DNA of 64,000 bases from Betaproteobacteria bacterium (lineage in GTDB: Bacteria; Pseudomonadota; Gammaproteobacteria; Burkholderiales; SG8-39). The DNA lies in contig SCTX01000050.1 of the NCBI GenBank assembly GCA_004298385.1, positions 1-64,000 on the forward strand. The letters are read 5' to 3'. The position numbers were made by a program, and so were the translations under genes. The notes under the pieces were generated by a model that made no database searches, was not told the origin of the DNA, and saw nothing but the letters and a program-made list of their open reading frames with translations. Positions 15,151-23,355 of the stretch are shown here, piece by piece; position 1 is the stretch's first letter; each line of letters opens with the position of its first letter.

Positions 15151-17121
15151 ATGGAAACGACTGGTGAGCGGAGTGTCGCGCTGTCGGACACTTTTCCCAA
15201 GCTATTGCTTGATCATCTGAAAAATCGGCCCGCTCGGCCGGCGATTCGGGAAAAAGATTTCGGAATCTGGCAATCCTGGACTTGGGGGGAATACGCCGCC
15301 GAAGCGCGGGCTCTTGCCTGCGGCTTGGCGGCCAAGGGTTTCAAGCGGGGCGACAAACTGGGCATTATCGGCGACAACAGGCCGCGCCTCTATTGGGCAG
15401 CCGCTGCCGCCCAGGCTTTGGGGGGCATCCCGGTTCCGCTGTATCAGGACGCAGTGGCCGAGGAAATGGTGTTCGTCATCGACAATGCGGAAATCCGCTT
15501 CGTGGTGGTGGAAGACCAAGAGCAGGTGGACAAGCTGTTGGAAATGAAGGAGCGTATTCCCCGCGTCGAATTGATCATCTACGACGAACCCCGGGGCCTG
15601 GGACACTACGACTTTCCGTTTCTCGACAGCTACGAAGAGATTCGGGGCCTGGGCAAAATCTTCGATCAAGAACACCCGGACTTTTTTCTTAAGGAAGTCA
15701 CCCAGGGGTCGGGGTCCGATATCGCGACGATCCTTTATACCTCGGGCACCACCGGCCAGCCCAAAGGGGTGGTGCTGACTTACGCTAACCTGATGACGAC
15801 CAGCCGGAACGCCATCGAAAGCGAGCGCATCCAGCCGGATGAGGAGGTATTGTCCTATTTGCCGATGGCATGGATCGGGGATCACATGTTCTCTTATTGC
15901 CACGCCCACATCGCCGGCTACTGCGTGAATTGTCCCGAGAGCGCCGAGACCATGCTGACCGATTTGCGCGAGATCGGGATCACTTATTTTCTGGCCCCCC
16001 CCAGGGTGTATGAAAACCTGCTGACGTCGGTGATGATCCGCATGGAGGACGCGACCTGGCTCAAGCGCAAGATGTTCCACTACTTTATGGGAGTGGCCCG
16101 CCAGGCCGGCGTTGCGATACTGGACCGCAAGCCGGTATCGGTGATGGATCGGCTGCTTTATGCCATCGGCGGTTTCTTGGTGTATGAGCCGCTCAAAAAT
16201 GTATTGGGATTCAGCCGCATGCGGCTGGCTATTACGGGCGGAGAGGCCATCGGTCCGGATCTTTTCGCCTTCTTTCGATCGCTGGGGATAAATATCAAGC
16301 AATTGTATGGCGCTACCGAAGCTTCGGCTTTCGTGACGGTGCAGCCCGACGGGGAGGTGAACGCTATTACCGTGGGCAAGCCGGTGCCCGGGGTCGAAAT
16401 CAAGATTACCGAGGCGGGGGAGGTCATCGTTCGCAGTCCCGGGGTGTTCCATTCCTACTATAAGAATCCCAAGGCCACCCAGGAAGCCAAGAATGACCAG
16501 GGCTGGCTGCTCACGGGGGATGCCGGTTTCTTCGACGATAACGGCCATCTGCGCATTATCGACCGGGCCAAGGATGTGGGGCGGCTCAACAACGGCTGCA
16601 TGTTCGCCCCCAAATTCCTTGAGAATAAGCTGAAGTTCTTCCCCTACATCAAGGAGGCCGTCACCTTCGGCAACGGGCGAGATGAGGTGGCCGCCTTCAT
16701 CAACATCGACATTACCGCGGTGGGTAATTGGGCGGAACGCCGCAACCTTCCCTATAGCGGCTATACCGACCTGGCCGGCAAGCCGGAGGTGTCTGCGCTG
16801 ATCAAGGAATGCGTGGAGCAGGTCAATCGGGACCTTGCCGCCGATTCCCATCTGTCCGGTTCCCAGATCAAACGTTTCCTCATCCTGCATAAGGAGTTGG
16901 ATGCCGATGACGGCGAGTTGACCCGGACCCGTAAGGTGCGGCGCAGAAGCATCGTGGAAAAATATGAGGTATTGATCGAGGCCCTGTACAGCGGGAAAGA
17001 TCACTGCCCGATCGAAAGCCAGGTGAAGTTCGAGGACGGACGGGTCGGAATGCTGAAAGCCGATCTCAAGATCGTGGACGTTCGGACCTTCACTCCAGAA
17101 GAACTCAAAAAGGCAAGTTAG
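15151..17121 (+). CDS. Long AMP-forming acyl-CoA synthetase (FadD15-like, 656 aa)
   Basis: This large acyl-CoA synthetase has the P-loop YTSGTTGQPKGVVLT (near residue 196), YLPMAWIGDHMFSY, the adenine motif LYGATEAS, TGDAGFFDDNGHLRIIDR and a C-terminal domain with DDGELTRTRKVRR. Its length and the TRTRKVRR ending match the long family commonly placed beside Liv-type transporters in aromatic- and fatty-acid-degrading bacteria. The ATG at 15151 has GGAGGGGG upstream and gives the normal N-terminus. LivG starts 10 bp after its stop, so import and CoA activation are probably co-transcribed. A paralog is at 39487-41442 inside the second Liv cluster. Confidence 0.9.
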   Translation: METTGERSVALSDTFPKLLLDHLKNRPARPAIREKDFGIWQSWTWGEYAAEARALACGLAAKGFKRGDKLGIIGDNRPRLYWAAAAAQALGGIPVPLYQDAVAEEMVFVIDNAEIRFVVVEDQEQVDKLLEMKERIPRVELIIYDEPRGLGHYDFPFLDSYEEIRGLGKIFDQEHPDFFLKEVTQGSGSDIATILYTSGTTGQPKGVVLTYANLMTTSRNAIESERIQPDEEVLSYLPMAWIGDHMFSYCHAHIAGYCVNCPESAETMLTDLREIGITYFLAPPRVYENLLTSVMIRMEDATWLKRKMFHYFMGVARQAGVAILDRKPVSVMDRLLYAIGGFLVYEPLKNVLGFSRMRLAITGGEAIGPDLFAFFRSLGINIKQLYGATEASAFVTVQPDGEVNAITVGKPVPGVEIKITEAGEVIVRSPGVFHSYYKNPKATQEAKNDQGWLLTGDAGFFDDNGHLRIIDRAKDVGRLNNGCMFAPKFLENKLKFFPYIKEAVTFGNGRDEVAAFINIDITAVGNWAERRNLPYSGYTDLAGKPEVSALIKECVEQVNRDLAADSHLSGSQIKRFLILHKELDADDGELTRTRKVRRRSIVEKYEVLIEALYSGKDHCPIESQVKFEDGRVGMLKADLKIVDVRTFTPEELKKAS

Positions 17122-17131
17122 GAGCGATCTC

Positions 17132-17920
17132 ATGGCGGAATCCAGACATCTGGGCGACATCATTTTGAAGATAGACCACATTTCCCTCTCTTTCGGCGGG
17201 ATCAAGGCACTGGTCGATATCAGCTTCCAGGTCCGCAGGGGGGAATTTCTGGCCATCATCGGCCCCAACGGCGCGGGCAAGAGCTCCATGCTTAACGTCA
17301 TCAATGGTGTCTATCACCCCCAAACGGGAACCGTGACCTACAAAGGAGAGACTCGCCACCATATGCCGCCCCATCGGGCCGCCGAATTGGGGATCGGCCG
17401 CACTTTCCAAAACATTGCCTTGTTCAAGGGCATGACGGTGCTCGACAACATCAAGACCGGCCGCAGCCTGAAGATCAAACCCAATTTCTTGATGAACGCC
17501 ATATGGTTCGGCCCGGCCCGGCGCGAGGAGTTGGAGCATCGCCGAAAAGTCGAGGAAATCATCGATTTTCTGCGCCTGGAAGATATCCGGCGCACCCCCG
17601 TGGGCATGTTGCCCTACGGCTTGCAAAAGCGGGTGGAGCTGGGACGAGCGCTGGCCGCCGAGCCTGATCTGTTGCTGTTGGACGAGCCCATGGCCGGCAT
17701 GAATATCGAGGAAAAGCAGGCCATGTGCCGGTTCGCATTGGATGTAAATGATGAATTCGGGACCACGGTAGTGCTCATCGAGCATGACATGGGAGTGGTG
17801 ATGGATATTTCCGACCGCGTGGTGGTATTGGATTACGGCAGAAAAATCGCCGACGGCACCCCGGACGAGGTGCGACAAAACCCCGAGGTGATCAAGGCCT
17901 ATCTCGGAGTCGGTCATTAG
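17132..17920 (+). CDS. livG: LivG-type ABC transporter ATPase
   Basis: The 262-aa ATPase has Walker A GPNGAGKSS near residue 48, the Q-loop region GRTFQNIALF, the signature region YGLQKRVELGRAL, Walker B LLLLDEPMAG and the switch histidine in IEHDM. The C-terminal NPEVIKAYLG is typical of LivG. It would power the importer formed with LivH, LivM and LivF just downstream. The gene follows the acyl-CoA synthetase by 10 bp. The paralog in the second cluster is at 41439-42215. A decayed copy of its N-terminus survives at 34027. Confidence 0.93.
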   Translation: MAESRHLGDIILKIDHISLSFGGIKALVDISFQVRRGEFLAIIGPNGAGKSSMLNVINGVYHPQTGTVTYKGETRHHMPPHRAAELGIGRTFQNIALFKGMTVLDNIKTGRSLKIKPNFLMNAIWFGPARREELEHRRKVEEIIDFLRLEDIRRTPVGMLPYGLQKRVELGRALAAEPDLLLLDEPMAGMNIEEKQAMCRFALDVNDEFGTTVVLIEHDMGVVMDISDRVVVLDYGRKIADGTPDEVRQNPEVIKAYLGVGH

Positions 17921-17951
17921 AGCCCCACTGGTCTGATTGGAGGAGCATAGC

Positions 17952-18833
17952 GTGCTGTTCTTCATTGAAGTGTTGATCGGCGGCCTGCTGGCCGGCGTGA
18001 TGTATTCCTTGGTGGCCCTGGGCTTCGTGCTGATCTACAAGGCTTCGGGGGTGTTGAATTTCGCCCAGGGCTCCATGGTGCTGTTCGCCGCCTTGAGCTT
18101 TGTGAGCATTCTGGCCATGGGAGTGCCGTTCTGGCTGGCCTTGCTGCTGACCCTGGCCATCATGGTGCTGTTGGGAGTGGTAATCGAAAAAGTGGTGCTG
18201 CGACCCTTGGTGAACCAACCCCAGATCACCTTATTCATGGCCACCATCGGCCTGAGCATTCTGATCGAGGCGCTAGGGCAGATGATATGGGGCTCACAGG
18301 TTCACGGCTTGGACCTGGGCATCAATGATATCCCGTTCAATTTTTACGGGGTGTTCATCAGCCAGTTCGACCTGTTCGCGGCGGGCTGCGCGGCGGTATT
18401 GGTAGCGGGTCTGAGCCTGTTTTTCCACAAAACCAAAATCGGTCGAGCCTTGCGCGCGGTGGCCGACGATCATCAAGCGGCCATGTCGGTGGGCATCCCG
18501 TTGAAGCACGTGTGGACCGTAGTCTGGGCGGCGGCCGGCTTTGTCGCCTTAGTGGCGGGCTTGCTCTGGGGTTCCCGGCTGGGGGTGCAGTTCGCCCTTA
18601 CCCTGGTGGTGCTCAAGGCGTTGCCAGTGTTGATTCTGGGGGGGTTCACTTCGGTCCCCGGCGCCATTGTCGGGGGCCTGATCATCGGCGCGACGGAGAA
18701 ACTGGCCGAGGTCTTTATCGGACCGTACTTCGGAGGGGGCATCGAAAACTGGTTCCCCTACGCGCTGGCCCTCGTCTTCCTGCTGATCCGGCCGGACGGT
18801 CTGTTCGGCGAAAAGCACATCGAGCGGGTATGA
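17952..18833 (+). CDS. livH: LivH-type ABC transporter permease
   Basis: The 293-aa membrane protein has about eight hydrophobic segments and LivH hallmarks such as GVMYSLVALGFVLIYKASGV, NFAQGSMV and GRALRAVADD. It forms half of the transmembrane channel with LivM. A GTG start at 17952 with GGAGGAG about 6 bp upstream is chosen over the TTG at 17937. It ends in RPDGLFGEKHIERV, as do most LivH proteins. Confidence 0.92.
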   Translation: MLFFIEVLIGGLLAGVMYSLVALGFVLIYKASGVLNFAQGSMVLFAALSFVSILAMGVPFWLALLLTLAIMVLLGVVIEKVVLRPLVNQPQITLFMATIGLSILIEALGQMIWGSQVHGLDLGINDIPFNFYGVFISQFDLFAAGCAAVLVAGLSLFFHKTKIGRALRAVADDHQAAMSVGIPLKHVWTVVWAAAGFVALVAGLLWGSRLGVQFALTLVVLKALPVLILGGFTSVPGAIVGGLIIGATEKLAEVFIGPYFGGGIENWFPYALALVFLLIRPDGLFGEKHIERV

Positions 18834-18900
18834 CGGCAGCGGATTTTCAAAAGGCCCTTGCACCTTCTTTCCGGACGAATAGCCCAGTGAGGATTTTAAG

Positions 18901-19968
18901 ATGATTTATCGGGAAACAGGCCAGTACAAGAGCAACTACGGCGCCGACGAGCAAATTTTTCCGATCCGGCAAGATCGGATCGGCGTCATGATTATCCTGG
19001 CGCTCGCCTACTTGGTGGTCCCTTTTATCGGGAACGACTATTGGTTCAGCGCCATACTCATTCCGTTTTTGGTTCTGTCCCTGGCCGCCATCGGGCTCAA
19101 TCTGCTGACGGGCTACGCCGGCCAACTATCCCTGGGGTCCGCCGGGTTCATGGCGGTGGGGGCGTTCGCGGCCTATAATTTTATGCTGCGTATCGAGGGC
19201 ATGCCCTTTTTGCTGGGGTTCATCCTGGCGGGCTTGTCCGCGGCGGCGGTCGGTATCGTGTTCGGCTTGCCCAGCCTGCGGGTGAAGGGTTTTTATCTGG
19301 CCGCCGCTACCCTGGCCTCGCAGTTTTTCATCGAGTGGGTGCTCACCAAATTCCCCTGGTTCACCAACTACAGCGCTTCCGGGGTGATCACCGCCCAGAA
19401 AATGGTTTTGTTCGGCTATGCCTTCGATACTCCCGTGTCCCGGTACGTGCTGACCCTGGTGATCGTTACCCTGCTGGCCTTGGTGGCCAAGAATCTGGTG
19501 CGTACCCGCACCGGCCGGGACTGGATGGCGATACGCGACATGGACGTGGCGGCGGAGGTCATCGGCATACCCATGCTGAAGACCAAGTTACTGGCGTTCG
19601 CCATCAGCTCTTTTTACCTCGGAGTCGCCGGCGCCCTGTGGGCTTATTGTTACTTGGGCACGGTCGAACCCCAGGCCTTCGAGCTGACCCGATCGTTCCA
19701 GTTGTTGTTCATAATTATCATCGGAGGCATGGGCACCATCGTCGGCGCATTTTTCGGCGCGGCTTTCATTGTCTTCTTCCCCATCTTCCTCAATCTGTTC
19801 ACCTCCACCGTCTTTGCCGGGCAGTTGGACCCCGGCATGCTGTCCCATTTGGAGCAATTCGTATTCGGAAGCCTGATCATTTTCTTCCTGATCGTGGAAC
19901 CCCTGGGTTTGGCCCGGCTCTGGCAGTTGGGCAAGCAGAAGCTGAGACTCTGGCCTTTCCCGCACTGA
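18901..19968 (+). CDS. livM: LivM-type ABC transporter permease
   Basis: The 355-aa permease has multiple membrane helices and LivM motifs: GYAGQLSLGSAGFMAVGAF, LPSLRVKGFYLA, RTRTGRDWMAIRDMDVAAEV, and IGGMGTIVGAFFGA. It has a hydrophilic N-terminus of about 28 residues. AGGATTTTAAG precedes the ATG. It pairs with LivH to form the importer channel. Confidence 0.92.
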   Translation: MIYRETGQYKSNYGADEQIFPIRQDRIGVMIILALAYLVVPFIGNDYWFSAILIPFLVLSLAAIGLNLLTGYAGQLSLGSAGFMAVGAFAAYNFMLRIEGMPFLLGFILAGLSAAAVGIVFGLPSLRVKGFYLAAATLASQFFIEWVLTKFPWFTNYSASGVITAQKMVLFGYAFDTPVSRYVLTLVIVTLLALVAKNLVRTRTGRDWMAIRDMDVAAEVIGIPMLKTKLLAFAISSFYLGVAGALWAYCYLGTVEPQAFELTRSFQLLFIIIIGGMGTIVGAFFGAAFIVFFPIFLNLFTSTVFAGQLDPGMLSHLEQFVFGSLIIFFLIVEPLGLARLWQLGKQKLRLWPFPH

Positions 19969-20023
19969 TGCATAGCCGAGCATCCACAATAAGCCGACCC
20001 TCTCCACGCGCCGAGGAAAAAGC

Positions 20024-20839
20024 ATGAGCGTCCAAGGAAATTCCATTTTGACCGTCAATAATATCGAGGTTATTTACAACCGCGTCATCCTGGTGCTGAA
20101 GGGGGTATCCCTGGACGTACCCGAAGGAAAAATAGTCGCCCTGCTGGGAGCGAATGGCGCCGGCAAGACCACCACCTTGAAAGCGGTGTCCAACCTGCTG
20201 CGGGCCGAGCGAGGCGATGTCACGAAAGGCTCCATCGAATTCAGGGGAAAGCGGGTGGATAAAATGACGCCACCCGAACTGGTCAAGCAAGGGGTGGTTC
20301 AGGTAATGGAAGGGCGCCGCTGTTTTTCCCACCTCACCGTAGAGGAAAACCTACTAACCGGAGCCTATACGCGCAAGGTCGGTCGCGCCGAAATCAAGCG
20401 GGACCTGGAGCGGGTGTATGCTTATTTTCTCCCGCTCAAGCAGCGGCGGAATTCCCAGGCCGGCTATACCTCCGGAGGGGAGCAGCAGATGATGGCCATC
20501 GGCCGAGCTTTGATGGCTCAGCCCGCCATGATCTTGCTGGATGAACCGTCCATGGGGCTGGCGCCGCAGTTGGTCGAGGAGATTTTCGAAATCGTGCGGG
20601 ATCTCAACCAGAAGGAGAAGGTGAGTTTCCTGCTGGCCGAGCAGAACACCAATGTCGCCCTCAGATTCGCCGACTTCGGTTACATCCTGGAGAACGGCCG
20701 GGTGGTGATGGACGGCAAGGCCGCCGACCTGGCCGCTAATGAAGACGTCAAGGAATTTTATTTGGGCATCAGCAGCGGCGCCCGCAAGAGTTTCAGGGAC
20801 GCCAAGCACTATCGGCGCCGCAAGCGCTGGCTGGCTTAA
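20024..20839 (+). CDS. livF: LivF-type ABC transporter ATPase
   Basis: The 271-aa ATPase has Walker A GANGAGKTT, the LivF-typical QVMEGRRCFSHLTVEENL, the signature SGGEQQMMAIGRAL, and Walker B ILLDEPSMGLAP. The C-terminal extension EFYLGISSGARKSFRDAKHY ending RKRWLA is shared with the LivF at 35393 and is not part of the standard E. coli protein. The same tail, broken, appears in the scar at 34027. It is the last gene of this plus-strand operon. Confidence 0.93.
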   Translation: MSVQGNSILTVNNIEVIYNRVILVLKGVSLDVPEGKIVALLGANGAGKTTTLKAVSNLLRAERGDVTKGSIEFRGKRVDKMTPPELVKQGVVQVMEGRRCFSHLTVEENLLTGAYTRKVGRAEIKRDLERVYAYFLPLKQRRNSQAGYTSGGEQQMMAIGRALMAQPAMILLDEPSMGLAPQLVEEIFEIVRDLNQKEKVSFLLAEQNTNVALRFADFGYILENGRVVMDGKAADLAANEDVKEFYLGISSGARKSFRDAKHYRRRKRWLA

Positions 20840-20981
20840 TCTCGTCTCACGGCGTTTGGGGTCGAATCGTGTAAAAGATGGGCTAAGGCAAGATCCTCAA
20901 GGGCTTCAAGTAGGGAGGCGGCATTCATGATCCGGGTCCCGCGATCCCGGTTGGAATTCCAGCCGTGGTAGCAGCGGAAAA

Positions 20982-21007
20982 CCCGGCGGAGCGGCCGCTC
21001 CGCCGGG
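20982..21007. terminator. Perfect 26-bp palindrome between convergent genes
   Basis: CCCGGCGGAGCGG followed by its exact reverse complement gives a very stable GC hairpin. It lies between the ends of livF (+) and the binding protein (-), where a bidirectional terminator would be expected. No T-run follows. Otherwise 20840-21034 holds no gene that I can see. Confidence 0.6.
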
Positions 21008-21034
21008 AAGCAAGCAAGTCTCTAGACCCGGTCT

Positions 21035-22369
21035 TTATGATTCCTGGGAGCAGTCGCGCAAGGTAATTTTATTCTCCCGCGCGTATTTGGCGGCCACCTC
21101 CTCCACCATGGGCCGCACCAGCGCCCGGTCAGCCTCGATCCAATCACTGACGGCATTCCACTTCTGGCCGTCCCACTGCTGGAATTTCACTAGCCCGCCG
21201 CCTTCGTGATCGGAGCAGGAAACCTTGAGCGGCTGCATCAAGACCGACGCGCCCAACTGCTCCAAGCGCTTCTCATCGATATTGAGATGTTCCAGCCCCC
21301 AGCGCACCTGCTCGCCGGTCAGAGGTTTCTTGCCGAACTTTTCCTGCCCCACCCGGATCGCCTCCGCGGTGATGACGCCGTGGATCACCCCCAGGTTGTA
21401 ATAGACTGTGCCGATACCTTTGGTGCTCTCCATGCGCCCCTTGCTGCCGCCGGCGTAAAGCCGTTTGACGATTTCCTGAATTACCGGGTATTGGGTACCG
21501 CTCAAGCTGACGGCCACGGTGATATAACCCTTGGCGGCATCGCCGGCGGGGATGACGTCCTCTTCGGCGCTGCTGGGAAACGCGCCGATGATGTGGTCGA
21601 CCGGAAATCCCACTTTCTGGGCGGTCTTGATGCCGACTGAATTCATCACCCCGAAGCCCCGGAAAATCACCCAGTCGGGCTTGGCTTGGCGGACTTGCAG
21701 CCATTGGGCCTGCTGGTCGGCGCCCGGATGAGGGACTTCGATATTGATCAGTTCAAAGCCGTATTTCTTGGCCTGCTGGTCCAAAATCGGCAAGGTCTCC
21801 TTGCCATAGGGGGAGCCGTGATAAAGGTTGGCGATCTTCTTGCCCTTGAGCTTGTCCATGCCGCCTTCCCGCATGCCGATGAACCTGACCTTGGCGGTGT
21901 TCTGGCTCCAGTAATTGGCCAGCAGGGTGAAGACATAAGGGAACACCCGGCCGTCGGAGGCATCGGTACGGCCGTAACCCATGGTAAGAATGGGAATCTT
22001 GTCGGCGGTTGCCCGCTCGGTCACCGCGTAGATAATGCCGGTGCTGCCGGGCGCGTACAGCGAAGCGCCGGTCGGCCCTTTTTTCTTCAATCGCTCGTAG
22101 CACTCCACGCCCCGATCCACCTTGTATTCGGTCTCGCATTCCTCCCAAGTTAGCTTGACGCCGTTGATTCCCCCGTCGCGCTTGTTGATGAGGTCGAGAT
22201 AGTCGATATAGCCGCTGTAGACCGGCACCCCCGCCACATTCATGGGACCGGTGCGGTAACTCGGGATGGGAATGAACTGCTCGTTAGCGGCGCCCCAGGC
22301 CACCGCGCAAAATCCCGCCAACACGGTCCACAACGCGCCTTTCGTCATATATTCCAATCCAGTTTTCAT
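21035..22369 (-). CDS. Periplasmic substrate-binding protein of a Liv-type ABC transporter (copy 3)
   Basis: The 444-aa protein is related to the copies at 2003 and 10786. It has a signal peptide ending near VAWGAANEQ, the WEECETEYKVDRGVECYERL block with both cysteines, REGGMDKLKGKKIANL, and the C-terminus CSDHEGGGLVKFQQWDGQ. GGAGGAAGATC precedes the ATG at 22369. It is more diverged than copies 1 and 2 are from each other, so it may bind a different ligand while using the same permeases. It points toward the LivGHMF operon, with the perfect palindrome between. Confidence 0.88.
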   Translation of the reverse strand: MKTGLEYMTKGALWTVLAGFCAVAWGAANEQFIPIPSYRTGPMNVAGVPVYSGYIDYLDLINKRDGGINGVKLTWEECETEYKVDRGVECYERLKKKGPTGASLYAPGSTGIIYAVTERATADKIPILTMGYGRTDASDGRVFPYVFTLLANYWSQNTAKVRFIGMREGGMDKLKGKKIANLYHGSPYGKETLPILDQQAKKYGFELINIEVPHPGADQQAQWLQVRQAKPDWVIFRGFGVMNSVGIKTAQKVGFPVDHIIGAFPSSAEEDVIPAGDAAKGYITVAVSLSGTQYPVIQEIVKRLYAGGSKGRMESTKGIGTVYYNLGVIHGVITAEAIRVGQEKFGKKPLTGEQVRWGLEHLNIDEKRLEQLGASVLMQPLKVSCSDHEGGGLVKFQQWDGQKWNAVSDWIEADRALVRPMVEEVAAKYARENKITLRDCSQES

Positions 22370-22532
22370 CGATCTTCCTCCTTAAAGAGAACAACACCGC
22401 CCCCGGGTGGGGAAACAAGACCAAGCAGCCGCTTGCTTGGTCAGCCCAGGGCATCTTACCCCCAAGACAGACTGCGGCACAGAAGCCCGCAGCTCGTCTT
22501 TTCGACAAAGGGGAAGGCGGCGAGCGCTTGGG

Positions 22533-23321
22533 CTAGCGGCCCTTCCACACCGGCTTGCGCTTCTCGGCGAAGGCCCGCGGCCCCTCTTGCGCATCCTCGC
22601 TGGCGTAGGCCTCTCGGTAAATGTTGTTGGCCAGGGCCATGCCCGCCTCGCAACCCGCGCTCATCGCCGTCAGGATCGACTCCTTGCCCGCCATCACCGA
22701 CAGCGGCGCGTTGTCGCGGATGCATTCGGCCAGATCCATGGCGCGCGCGCGCACGGCGTCGGGCGTGTCTTCGAGATAGTTGATGAAACCCAGCCCATGG
22801 AAGGTTTCGATCGGATACAGCTTGCCGGTCAGCACCATCTCCATCAGCATCGGCTGCGGCAGCATCCACAGCAGGGGAATGGCCCACGGGCTGCCGCGGC
22901 CGGCGATACGCGTTTCAGTAATGCCGACTTGCGTTCCCTTCAGGCCCACGCGCAAATCCGAGTTCAGACTCAGCATCATGCCGCCGGCAATCAGGTGGCC
23001 GGTCATGGCAGCGATGATGGGCTTGGCGACGCGGCGCTGGCGCCCGTGAAACGGATCCTTCATCTTGGTGAGGATGTCCACGCCCTCTTCCTTCTTGACG
23101 CGCGCAGCCTCGCGCAGGTCCAGCCCGGCGCAGAAGGTGCCGCAGTCGGCCGAGGTGAGGATGGCCACGCGCACGTTCTTATCGGCGTCAACCTCGACCC
23201 ACAGGTCATGCAGCCGGTTGGCGGCGGCCGGCGACAGGGCGTTACGAATCTCGGGACGGTTGATCTTCACTGTGGCAATGCCATCGCGCACGTCGTACAA
23301 AACCGTTTCCGCTTCACTCAT
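22533..23321 (-). CDS. Enoyl-CoA hydratase/isomerase (crotonase) family protein
   Basis: The 262-aa crotonase begins MSEAETVLYDVRDGIATVKI and has the oxyanion-hole segments TFCAGLDL and AGGMMLSLNSD. The first usual glutamate (GGGxEL) is methionine here. The second region reads GITETRIAGRGSPWAIP, which keeps a glutamate. The loss suggests chemistry other than simple hydration, or a hydratase using one acid, as in some methylglutaconyl-CoA-type enzymes. The C-terminus FAEKRKPVWKGR is normal. It is the last gene of the minus-strand carboxylase operon, directly after the biotin carboxylase, a position like that of liuC or atuE in leucine and acyclic-terpene operons. Confidence 0.82.
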   Translation of the reverse strand: MSEAETVLYDVRDGIATVKINRPEIRNALSPAAANRLHDLWVEVDADKNVRVAILTSADCGTFCAGLDLREAARVKKEEGVDILTKMKDPFHGRQRRVAKPIIAAMTGHLIAGGMMLSLNSDLRVGLKGTQVGITETRIAGRGSPWAIPLLWMLPQPMLMEMVLTGKLYPIETFHGLGFINYLEDTPDAVRARAMDLAECIRDNAPLSVMAGKESILTAMSAGCEAGMALANNIYREAYASEDAQEGPRAFAEKRKPVWKGR

Positions 23322-23355
23322 GTCTTAGTCTCCAGCTAATAACTTCTTGCTCTGA

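Noticed and set aside
15202-17304. A 700-codon minus-strand reading frame
   Set aside because: It is antisense to the acyl-CoA synthetase at 15151, which has all ligase motifs.
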